A stretch of DNA of 60,593 bases from DATAEY01 sp045805565 (GTDB taxonomy: Bacteria > Actinomycetota > Thermoleophilia > Solirubrobacterales > Solirubrobacteraceae): contig JBJMKZ010000016.1 in assembly GCA_045805565.1 (NCBI GenBank), positions 1 to 60,593 of the forward strand, given 5' to 3'. Shown here piece after piece: positions 51,766 to 59,855 of the stretch. The position numbers and the translations under genes are program-made. Positions within the stretch are counted from its first letter, which is position 1. The number at the start of each line of letters is the position of its first letter. Under the pieces are notes generated by a model that made no database searches, had not been told where the DNA came from, and saw only the letters and a list, made by a program, of their open reading frames with translations.

Positions 51766-52449
51766 ATGGCGAAGGCGGTTGCGCGCGATTCGATGGCCGA
51801 GCCCGAGGCCGCGGCCCGAAGCACCCGGATAGTCATCGCCGACGACCATGCGGTCGTACGGAGCGGGCTGCGCCTGCTCCTCGACTCCGAGCCCGACCTC
51901 GAGGTCGTTGCCGAGGCCAGCGACGTCGCCACCACGCGCCAGTGCCTGGGTGAGCACCAACCGGAGGTGCTGGTCTTCGATCTCCACATGCCCGGGGAGC
52001 CGAGCCTTCCCGCCATCCCGCAACTGCGCGAGTCGTTCCCGGGCACCGCCGTCGTGGTGCTGACCATGCAGAACGATCCGGCGTTCGCGCGGGAGGCGCT
52101 GAGGGCGGGCGCCCTCGGCTACGTCCTCAAGGAGGCCGCCGACAACGAGCTTGTCCAGGCGATCCGGATGGCCGCCACGGGGCGCACCTACCTCAACCCC
52201 GAACTGGGCGCCAGGGTGGCGGCACAGCCTCCGACTCCGCCCGGGCCGCCGGACGACCTGACCGAGCGAGAGGTCGAGGTGCTGCGGCTCATCGCGCTCG
52301 GCCACACCAACTCGGAGATCGGCGAGCAGCTCTACCTCAGCGTCAGGACGGTGGAGTCCCACCGCGCCCACATCCAGCAGAAGACCCGCCGGTCGACGCG
52401 CGCCGAGCTGGTCTCCTACGCGAGGGAGCACGGGCTGGTCGAAGCCTGA
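51766..52449 (+). CDS. NarL/FixJ-type response regulator
   Basis: A 227-aa regulator: receiver (IVIADDHAVVRSGLRLLLDSE, phosphoacceptor Asp in VLVFDLHMPG, then VVLTMQND, and the Lys in GYVLKEAA) and C-terminal LuxR-type helix-turn-helix (LTEREVEVLRLIALGHTNSEIGEQLYLSVRTVESHRA, in two parts). ATG 51766 has a G-run upstream; TTG 51736 would add ten residues. It is the cognate partner of the kinase, 93 bases downstream. Targets are unknown; the RND operon next to it is convergent. Confidence 0.9.
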   Translation: MAKAVARDSMAEPEAAARSTRIVIADDHAVVRSGLRLLLDSEPDLEVVAEASDVATTRQCLGEHQPEVLVFDLHMPGEPSLPAIPQLRESFPGTAVVVLTMQNDPAFAREALRAGALGYVLKEAADNELVQAIRMAATGRTYLNPELGARVAAQPPTPPGPPDDLTEREVEVLRLIALGHTNSEIGEQLYLSVRTVESHRAHIQQKTRRSTRAELVSYAREHGLVEA

Positions 52450-52466
52450 GGCGGCAGCGGCAGGGG

Positions 52467-52499
52467 GCGAGGGGGGCGACTTCCAAACGCCCCCCTCGC
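52467..52499. terminator. GC-rich hairpin between convergent genes
   Basis: A 12-bp perfect stem (GCGAGGGGGGCG and complement) with a 9-base loop ACTTCCAAA lies just after the regulator stop and before the RND gene stop. No T-run follows, so a simple Rho-independent terminator is only partial. It may still stop transcripts from both sides. Confidence 0.65.
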
Positions 52500-52526
52500 C
52501 CGTCTCGTCCGGGCAGCCCGGGGACC

Positions 52527-55500
52527 TCAGCCGGGCTGAGCCGGGGAGGTTCCTGCCGCCGGCCCCGGTGTCGGCCCGCGGGGGGCGGGCCGGGAGAGGC
52601 TGGGGCCTGCTGAACCGCTCGGGGTCGACGACCGGCGAGCCCGTGCGCGGCCGGTAGTGATCGCCCTGAGCAGCCACTGCCCGAGTTGGCCGCCGATGCG
52701 GGCCGGCGACGACTTGGCATAGACGGCGGGGACCGGGGCCTCCGCGGGCGCTTCCGGGCGCTCCGCGGCCGCTTGCCCCTCTTGGACGCGGCGAGCGTCG
52801 TCGGGCGGACCGACGTCCGGACGCCTCTCTTCGCGGTGCCCCTTTCTGCCGAAGCGCAGGTAGAGGGTTGGCACCAGGAACAGGTTGAGCAGGAGAGAGG
52901 TGGCCAGTCCGCCCAGGATCACGATCGCCAACGGATGCTCGATCTCCTGGCCGGGCTTGTCGCCCGAGAGCGCCAGCGGCAGGAGTGCGAGGCCGGTGGC
53001 GAACGCGGTCATGAGGATCGGCGACAGCCGTTCCCGTGCCCCGCGCAGGACGAGACCGGGTCCGAACGGCTCGCCCTCGTTGCGCTCGAGATGCTGGAAG
53101 TGGGAGATCAAGAGGATCCCGTTGCGCGCGGCGATTCCGAGCACCGTGTAGAAGCCGATCAGGGCGCCGAGCGAGATGACGCCGATCGCTCCGAACGCGG
53201 CGAGCAGACCGCCCACCAGCGCCATCGGGAGCGTCAGGAACAGCAGCCAGGCCAGCCGCCAGCTCCCGAAGGCGACCTGCAGCAGCAGGAGGATGGCCAG
53301 GGCGGCCCCAGCGGCGAAGATCAGGAGCCGCTTCTGAGCCGCCTGCCGCTCGGCCGCCTCGCCCAACAGCTGCATGTGGTAGCCGAGCGGGAGGTGGACG
53401 CTGGCCAGGCGCTTCTGCACATCCGCGGTCACCGATCCCAGGTCGCGCTTGGAGACGTTCGCCCCCACGTCGATGCGCCTCGATGCGTTCTCCCGCTTGA
53501 TGTCGTTGGGCGTGGGCCTGACCGCGACCGTCGCCAGGACGCCCAGGGGCACGCGACCACGGGAGGTGTCGATCCGGAGCGCACGGATGTCGCTCAGGTT
53601 GCGACGCGTCTGGGGCGTGCTCCAGACGTGGACGTCATAGGCCTTGCCGCCACGGAACATGTCCCCGACCTCTTCGCTGGCCAGCAGGGTGGCGGCGGCC
53701 CGCCTGACGTCCCCGGGCTTGATCCCGTAGCGACGGGCCACCGGAAGACGGACCTGGACGTCGATCTGGGGCACGTCCGCCTGCAGCTCGGTGTGAAGCT
53801 CCACCAGCCCGGGAACTCCCTTGAGCGCCTTCTGGACCGCGCCCGCCTCCCGGCGCAGGACGTGCAGGTCCTCGCCGAAGATCCGGACGGTCATGGCGTC
53901 GGTCGACCCCGCCAGAACCTCGTCGATCCTCTCCCGCAGGTACGTCTGGACGTCACGGAACAGGCCGGGATTCTCGGCCTCCATCTTGTGGATGGCCTCG
54001 ATCGTGTCGTCGTAGCTGGCGTTGGGGCTGATCCTCACCCAGTTCTCGCCGAAGTTGGGACCGGCGATCTCCTCGCCCAGAAACGCCTGGCCGATGTGCG
54101 ATCCGAAGTCCGTGATCCCGGGAATCCGCGCCAGCTGATGGCTGGCGTTTCTGACCATCCGCCTCTCCTCGTTGATCGAGGTTCCGGGCGTGGACACCCA
54201 GTGCATCAGGAAGTCCCGCTCCTTGAACGTCGGGAACAGTTCCTGACCGAGTCGCGGGTAGACCAGCACGGCGGCCAGCGCGATCATGCCAACGGCAGCC
54301 AGCGCGGCGAACGGCCGGCGCAGGACCGGGGAGAGGAGCGCTCCATAGCCTCGCTTGAGGCCCCGCATCAGGATCGGCTCGCGGGGCTGGGGCGGGGCGT
54401 TCTTCATCATGATCAGCGCCAGCGCGGGCGTGACAGTCAGCGCGACCGCCATCGAGGCCATCACGGCCAGCCCGTAGGACACGGCGAGCGGCTCGAAGAA
54501 GGCTCCCGAGAGCCCGCCCACGAACAGCACCGGCGCCACGGCGATCACGTTGATCAGCGTCGCGAAGAGGATCGGGTTTCGCACCTCGAGGGACGCGTCG
54601 AGGACCGTGCGTGCGATCGACACGCGCTGGCCCTGAGCGCGCCTGATCCGCAGGCGCCGCACGATGTTCTCCATGTCGATGATCGCGTCGTCCACCACGA
54701 CGCCGACCGACACCGCGAACCCCGCCAGGATCAGCGTGTTGACGGTCGCCCCTCTAACGTCGAGCACGATTCCCGCCGCCACCAGGGAGAGCGGGATCGA
54801 GATGAGGCTGATGAACGCGGCACGCCACTCGAACAGGAAGGCGACCAGGATCAGGACCACCAGCAGGCAGCCGATGATCACGGCCACCGTGAGGTTGTGG
54901 ACGGCCTCCTGGATGAAGGACGCCGGCTTGAAGATGTTCGGGTGGACGGTGATGCCGTGGAGGCCGGGCTGGAGGTCCTTGAGTGCCGTCTCGATGCCCT
55001 GGGTCACCTCGACCGTGTTCGCCCGCGGGAACTTCTCGATCACCAACAGCAGGCCGGGGCCTCCGTCGACGACCGCGTCGCCGATCGGCGGCTGGGGCCC
55101 GTAGAGCACGTTCGCCACGTTGCCCACACTCAGCGTCCTGCCCCCGCGCCGGGCGAGCGGGACCTTGGCCAGGTCACTCGGCTTGACGATCGGCTGGATG
55201 TGGCGAACCGCCAGCTTGCGATCGCCCGTCTCCAGCCAGCCGCCGGTGCCGATCCAGGAGCCCTGGGAGAACTTCAGCAGCCCCGAATCGAGGCTATTCG
55301 ACGTCACCTCCATGAGGTGGTCGAGGGAGACACCGTTGGCGGCCATCCGGCGGGGATCCGCCTGAACCTGGAGCTGCTTGAGCTGCTCCCCCCAGAGCGC
55401 CACGTTGGCCACGCCGGGCACTCGCAGCAGGCGGGCACGGATCTTCCAGTAGGCGATCATGGAGACGTCCATCTGGGAGAGCTTCTTGGACGTCAGCCCG

Positions 55501-55925
55501 ACGCTCATGATCCGGCTCGTCGCCGACAGCGGGGGCATCATGAAGGGCGGTGCCGCCCAGGTCGGCAGCGTGGCCTCCACGGACTGGAGGCGCTCCTGGA
55601 CGCGCTGCCTGGCCTCCATCAGGTCGGTCCCGCGCTTGAACAGCAGGGTGATGTTCGACAGCTGAGGGACGGACTCCGAGCGGATGGTCTCGACCCCAGG
55701 CACGCCGTTGAGGGCGTCTTCGAGCGGCACGCTGACCAGCTCCTCCACCTCCGCGGCCGAGAGGCCGAGACAGGCGGTCTGGATCTCCACCCGGGTCGGC
55801 GCGAACTCCGGGAACACGTCGACCTTCTGGTGGTGGAGCTGCTGCGCCCCGAAGAACATGAGGGCTGCGGCGCCGGCGGCGACCAAGAACCGCAACCTCA
55901 GGCTCGTACCTATGATCCAGCGCAT
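52527..55925 (-). CDS. CusA-like RND efflux permease (second of operon)
   Basis: A 1132-aa RND-superfamily permease. Twelve hydrophobic helices are expected, and the pore-domain openings (VDVFPEFAPTRVEIQTACLGLSAAEVEELV, in parts) are of the CusA/HME type. The TM4 proton-relay aspartates are in VVVDDAIIDMENIVRR. It is longer than usual because of a hydrophilic tail of about 120 residues after RFGRKGHREERRPD that is Pro/Ala/Arg-rich. ATG 55925 is preferred (GAGGGGA upstream). Probably exports cations or other substrates; metals are inferred from family only. Confidence 0.88.
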   Translation of the reverse strand: MRWIIGTSLRLRFLVAAGAAALMFFGAQQLHHQKVDVFPEFAPTRVEIQTACLGLSAAEVEELVSVPLEDALNGVPGVETIRSESVPQLSNITLLFKRGTDLMEARQRVQERLQSVEATLPTWAAPPFMMPPLSATSRIMSVGLTSKKLSQMDVSMIAYWKIRARLLRVPGVANVALWGEQLKQLQVQADPRRMAANGVSLDHLMEVTSNSLDSGLLKFSQGSWIGTGGWLETGDRKLAVRHIQPIVKPSDLAKVPLARRGGRTLSVGNVANVLYGPQPPIGDAVVDGGPGLLLVIEKFPRANTVEVTQGIETALKDLQPGLHGITVHPNIFKPASFIQEAVHNLTVAVIIGCLLVVLILVAFLFEWRAAFISLISIPLSLVAAGIVLDVRGATVNTLILAGFAVSVGVVVDDAIIDMENIVRRLRIRRAQGQRVSIARTVLDASLEVRNPILFATLINVIAVAPVLFVGGLSGAFFEPLAVSYGLAVMASMAVALTVTPALALIMMKNAPPQPREPILMRGLKRGYGALLSPVLRRPFAALAAVGMIALAAVLVYPRLGQELFPTFKERDFLMHWVSTPGTSINEERRMVRNASHQLARIPGITDFGSHIGQAFLGEEIAGPNFGENWVRISPNASYDDTIEAIHKMEAENPGLFRDVQTYLRERIDEVLAGSTDAMTVRIFGEDLHVLRREAGAVQKALKGVPGLVELHTELQADVPQIDVQVRLPVARRYGIKPGDVRRAAATLLASEEVGDMFRGGKAYDVHVWSTPQTRRNLSDIRALRIDTSRGRVPLGVLATVAVRPTPNDIKRENASRRIDVGANVSKRDLGSVTADVQKRLASVHLPLGYHMQLLGEAAERQAAQKRLLIFAAGAALAILLLLQVAFGSWRLAWLLFLTLPMALVGGLLAAFGAIGVISLGALIGFYTVLGIAARNGILLISHFQHLERNEGEPFGPGLVLRGARERLSPILMTAFATGLALLPLALSGDKPGQEIEHPLAIVILGGLATSLLLNLFLVPTLYLRFGRKGHREERRPDVGPPDDARRVQEGQAAAERPEAPAEAPVPAVYAKSSPARIGGQLGQWLLRAITTGRARARRSSTPSGSAGPSLSRPAPRGPTPGPAAGTSPAQPG

Positions 55926-55988
55926 CTCACAGTCCCCTCTCGGTGGTCTCCCCACCGATCACCCTGCGTTCAAGCGGTCAACTACGCC

Positions 55989-56447
55989 TTACTCGACGAC
56001 GCCGCCCTCGGCCCCCAGGAGCTCCTCAGCGCCCTGGGTCACGACCGAGCTGCCGACGCTCGGGCCGTGCTTGAGGTAGGCGACGCCGCCTTCGATCCGG
56101 TCGATGGCGATCCGACTCTGGACGTACACCCCCCGGGCCGGGCTCGCGTACGTGAACGCGTGGCCGTCCGGGGAGTACAGAACCGCTGAATAGGGAACGC
56201 TGTTCCGCCGTGGCGACGTCTGGGTCGACGACCCGCGGGCGCTCCGCACGGGGGCGGTCTGGATGCCGAGCACGCGAGCGGCCCTCGCGGTGAGCTCGAT
56301 GCGGCTCAGGTCGGTGCCGCTGATCGGCTTGACCTTCACCGACGTCTCCTTCATGGCCTCTTCAGCGGCCGGGCCGGCTGCGCCGCACCCGGTGAGGCCG
56401 AGCCCGGCGACCATCAGGGTTGCAATGAGCTTGGGATTGGTGTGCAT
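55989..56447 (-). CDS. Short lipoprotein like the C-terminal part of an RND adaptor
   Basis: A 152-aa lipoprotein: signal and lipobox (VAGLGLTGC, Cys about 21), then VKVKPISGTDLSRIELTARAARVLGIQTAPV. The C-terminus VPYSAVLYSPDGHAFTYASPARGVYV ... VVTQGAEELLGAEGGVVE resembles the membrane-proximal domain of CusB/HlyD-family adaptors (two parts shown). The lipoyl/hairpin part is absent, so it is a stub. AGGAGGCGTC precedes the ATG at 56447. It lies between the two permease genes and may bridge them. Confidence 0.78.
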   Translation of the reverse strand: MHTNPKLIATLMVAGLGLTGCGAAGPAAEEAMKETSVKVKPISGTDLSRIELTARAARVLGIQTAPVRSARGSSTQTSPRRNSVPYSAVLYSPDGHAFTYASPARGVYVQSRIAIDRIEGGVAYLKHGPSVGSSVVTQGAEELLGAEGGVVE

Positions 56448-56455
56448 GACGCCTC

Positions 56456-59400
56456 CTAGGCGTGGACGTCGACGGGCGAGGCGGCGAGGACGTCGTCCGC
56501 TTCGTCGTGGATTGGTTGCGGCTCGGGGCCCCGGAACTGGAGGTAGGCCGCCGGCAAGACGAACAGGGTCAGCGCCGTCGAGGTGACGAGCCCGCCGAGG
56601 ATGACCTCGCCCATCGGGCGGGTGATCTCGTTGCCGGCGACGGCACCGATGGCGACGAACGGCAAGACGGCCAGGCCGGTGGTCAGCGCCGACGTGACGG
56701 TGGGCCACAGCCGCTCGCGGGCGCCGCGCAGGACGAGCAGCGACATGAACTCGCCGTTCTCCCGCTCGTGGTCTCGGAGCCTGGCGACCAGCATGATCGC
56801 CTGGCGCGCGGCCAGCGCGAAGACCGCCAGGAGGCCGCCGTAGGCGCCGAGCGAGCGAAGGTTGCCTGTGGCCAGCGCCACGAGCAGTCCTCCGAGCAGG
56901 GCGAGCGGCAGCATCGAGAAGACCAGGGAAGCCAGGCGCCAGCTCCGGAACGCCGCCTGCAGGAGCAGGAACATCCCGATCGCGGCGGCGAGGGCATAGG
57001 TCAGGAAGCGCCCGTGGGAGGTCCCAGCGTCGATGGTGTTGTTGACCACCTCGGCGTGGTACTCGAGCGGGAAGGTCATCCGCCGGATCTGGCGGCCAAC
57101 GTCCTGCTCGACCGCGCCCATGTCCCGTCCCCGCACGTCGGCGGTCACGTCCACGTACCTGGAGACCGCGTCGTGGCGGATGTCGAGCGGGTTCGGCCGC
57201 ACTCGGACCCTAGCCACGTCCCCGAGTCGCACGTGGGTGCCGGCAGGGGTCTCGATCAGCAGGTTGCGCACGCTGTTGACGTTCTTCCGGATCGACGGCA
57301 CGCCGCGGACGACCACTTCGAAGACCTTCTGCTCCTCGAAGAAGTCACCGACCGTGATCCCCGACAGCAGGATCGCCGCGGCCCGGCGCACGTCGCCCGG
57401 CTTGACCTGATGACGTGAGGCGGCTGCGAGGTCGACCTGGACCTCAAGGGTGGGCTCCTGGGTCGGAAGGTGCACGCGCGGGTTGTGGACCCCGGACACC
57501 CCCGCGACGACCCGCTTCACATTGCCCGCCTGCCTCCGCAGGACGCCGTAGTCGTGGCCGAAGAGCCGCACGTCGAGCTGACGGCTGGAGCTGCTGAAGA
57601 CCGAGGCGGTCTTCTCGCTCTCGTAGGTCGTGACATCGCTCCGCACCCCCGGCGTGTGACCGACCACCCGGCGAACCCGGGCGAGCGTCTTGTCATAGTC
57701 GGCCGACGGATCCATCTTCAGCCAGATCTCGCCGGAGTTGCTGTCGACGATCTGGTCGGAGGTGACCGCTCTGCCGAGTTCCGCGCCCGCGTCCCGGACC
57801 CCCGGAACCGCCAGCAGCGCGTGACTGGTGCCGGTCGCGATCCGGTTCATGGCGGGAAGCGAGGTGCCCGGGTTGGCCGTGAGGCGGACCCGCAGGTCCC
57901 TGTCCTTGAAGGAGGGACGATCGGGCTGGCCGATCCACGGGACCACCGCCAGCGGGATGAGCCCGACGGCGCAGACCGCCAGCAGGGCAGCCCGGGGCGT
58001 GCGGATGACCCGGGTGAGAAGCTCCTCGTAGAGGACGCCCAGCCGGCTCGCGAGCCGGGACTCATCCGGCTTGGCCCGCAGCTTGGACACCAGCAGGGCA
58101 GTCAGCGCCGGCGTGACCGTCAGCGCCACGACCAGGGAGCTCAGCACGGCCAGCGCGTAGGCACGGACCATCGGCTGGACGAAGATGGCGCTGGTGCCCG
58201 AAGAGACCAGAACCGGCACCACCGCCAGCAGGACGATGAGCGTCGCGTAGGCCATCGGACCGCGGGTGTCGCCGCTGGCCTCGAGCAGGACCTGGGTGGC
58301 CGACTTGTCGCTCCCCGTCTCGCGTGCCTCGCGCAGGCGCTGGAGGAGACGCTCGCTGCTCGAGATCGCATCGTCGACCACGACCCCGACCGCGATCAGG
58401 AGCCCGGCGACGACCAGCGCATTGATCGTGCCCCCCAGCAGGTCCAGCACGAACAGTGCGACGATCAGCGACACGGGGATCGAGATCACGCTGACGAGGA
58501 CCGCCCGCCAGCGGCGCAGGAACGCCGCCAGGGCCAGGACCACGAGGGCGCCCGCGATGATCAGAATCAGCGTCAGGTTGTGCAGCGCGGCCTGGATGAA
58601 GCTGGCGGGGCGGAAGACCGAGGAGTCGGTGTGAACGCCGGTCAGACCCGGGCGTAGGTCATCGAGCGCGCTCTGCACCTCGTGGGTGACCTGGAGCGTG
58701 TTGGCCCCGGGCAGCTTCTCGACGACCAGCAGGAGGCCATCGCCGCCGTGCACGACGGCGTCACCGATGAGGGGCTGATGGCCCTCCACGACCTTGGCGA
58801 CGTCGCCCAGGCGCAGTCCGTGCTCGTTCTCGATCGGGACCTGGCCGAGCGCGGCCGGCTTTCCGAATGGCAGGATGTGGCGAATCGACAGCCTCTGGTT
58901 CGGGCCCTCGATGAACCCGCCGGTACCGGGGGTCGACGCGTCGAGGTAGCTGAGCGGCGAGACCAGCTGCGCGTTGCCCACCGTGTCGATGAGGTCGGAC
59001 ATGTCGACCTCGCGGGTGCGCAGCCGAGCGGGGTCGATCAGGACCTGCAGCTGGCGGTCACGCTGGCCCCAGATGGCGACGTTGGCGACGCCGGGGAGTC
59101 CGAGCAACCGGGGCCGCACGGTCCAGCGCGCGAGCACCGACAGCTCGATGGGCGAGAGCTTGCGCGAGTCGAGCCCGATCATCATCACCCGGTTGGTCGA
59201 GGAGATCGGCTGCAGCATCTGGGGCGGCCTCGAGACGTTCGGGAGGGCGTGGGCCTGGGTCAGCCGCTCCTGCACCAGCTGACGGGCGTGGAGGATGTCC
59301 GTGCCGCGGTCGAAGACCAGATCGATGGACGAGACCCCTGGAACCGAGTGGGAGCGGATGACGTTCGCTCCCTGCACCCCGTTGAGGAGGTCCTGCTCCA

Positions 59401-59605
59401 TCGGAACGGTGATCAGCTGCTCCACCTCGGTTCCGGAGAGGCCCAGGCTCTCGGTCTGGACCTCGACCACCGGCGGCGTGAACTCCGGAAGGACGTCGAC
59501 GGGCGCCTTGTGAAGCTGTGAGACCCCGATGACCATCAGGGCCGCGGCGCCCAGGATCACCAACAGACGGAACTTGACACTCGAGCCGACGATCCTTCGC
59601 ACCAT
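56456..59605 (-). CDS. CusA-like RND efflux permease (first of operon)
   Basis: A 1049-aa RND permease of the CusA group: VDVLPEFTPPVVEVQTESLGL at the start of the porter domain, TM4 VVVDDAISSSERLLQRL (Asp pair kept but the usual EN in the following stretch is changed to ER), and FRSWRLASLVFSMLPLALLGG near TM10. It differs clearly from the second permease (about one-third similar by eye). Start ATG 59605. The stop lies 9 bases before the lipoprotein ATG, so the three genes are one operon. A heteromeric pump is possible. Confidence 0.88.
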   Translation of the reverse strand: MVRRIVGSSVKFRLLVILGAAALMVIGVSQLHKAPVDVLPEFTPPVVEVQTESLGLSGTEVEQLITVPMEQDLLNGVQGANVIRSHSVPGVSSIDLVFDRGTDILHARQLVQERLTQAHALPNVSRPPQMLQPISSTNRVMMIGLDSRKLSPIELSVLARWTVRPRLLGLPGVANVAIWGQRDRQLQVLIDPARLRTREVDMSDLIDTVGNAQLVSPLSYLDASTPGTGGFIEGPNQRLSIRHILPFGKPAALGQVPIENEHGLRLGDVAKVVEGHQPLIGDAVVHGGDGLLLVVEKLPGANTLQVTHEVQSALDDLRPGLTGVHTDSSVFRPASFIQAALHNLTLILIIAGALVVLALAAFLRRWRAVLVSVISIPVSLIVALFVLDLLGGTINALVVAGLLIAVGVVVDDAISSSERLLQRLREARETGSDKSATQVLLEASGDTRGPMAYATLIVLLAVVPVLVSSGTSAIFVQPMVRAYALAVLSSLVVALTVTPALTALLVSKLRAKPDESRLASRLGVLYEELLTRVIRTPRAALLAVCAVGLIPLAVVPWIGQPDRPSFKDRDLRVRLTANPGTSLPAMNRIATGTSHALLAVPGVRDAGAELGRAVTSDQIVDSNSGEIWLKMDPSADYDKTLARVRRVVGHTPGVRSDVTTYESEKTASVFSSSSRQLDVRLFGHDYGVLRRQAGNVKRVVAGVSGVHNPRVHLPTQEPTLEVQVDLAAASRHQVKPGDVRRAAAILLSGITVGDFFEEQKVFEVVVRGVPSIRKNVNSVRNLLIETPAGTHVRLGDVARVRVRPNPLDIRHDAVSRYVDVTADVRGRDMGAVEQDVGRQIRRMTFPLEYHAEVVNNTIDAGTSHGRFLTYALAAAIGMFLLLQAAFRSWRLASLVFSMLPLALLGGLLVALATGNLRSLGAYGGLLAVFALAARQAIMLVARLRDHERENGEFMSLLVLRGARERLWPTVTSALTTGLAVLPFVAIGAVAGNEITRPMGEVILGGLVTSTALTLFVLPAAYLQFRGPEPQPIHDEADDVLAASPVDVHA

Positions 59606-59718
59606 TGCTAGACGCCCCTATCTGAGCTTCGTCGCCACGGGCGAAAGCCCGATGCGCCCGCCGCTCTCCTCGAACACGACGAGCACCTTATGAGGGCAGG
59701 TGGGCCCTCCACATCCGA

Positions 59719-59740
59719 TTTAGCCTCGGTTTAGGCTCAG
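59719..59740. promoter_or_regulatory. Direct repeat TTTAGCCTCGG/TTTAGGCTCAG upstream of the RND operon
   Basis: Two 11-base direct repeats with no gap, which also contain an inverted repeat AGCCT-N6-AGGCT. Eleven-base direct repeats are typical of OmpR/PhoB-family response-regulator sites. It lies 114 bases upstream of the RND ATG (minus strand) and 115 bases upstream of the SDR ATG (plus strand), so it may control either or both. Confidence 0.5.
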
Positions 59741-59855
59741 TAGAAAGCGCGGGTTCGCTTCTCAGTGCTCGGCCGCAGCCCGTGGCCGGCGGTTAGGTTT
59801 TCGGCGGGCGTTCGCCGCCCATGACCAGCCAGACCGCGCTCGATTCAGGAGGCCG

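Noticed and set aside
50254..52677. Long antisense open frames over the kinase/regulator pair
   Set aside because: They mirror GC-biased coding on the other strand; no recognisable domain; the plus-strand genes are clear.
52686..56189. Long plus-strand open frame over the second RND permease
   Set aside because: Composition is the antisense image of a well-supported permease (Arg/His/Gly/Asp-rich, no domain).
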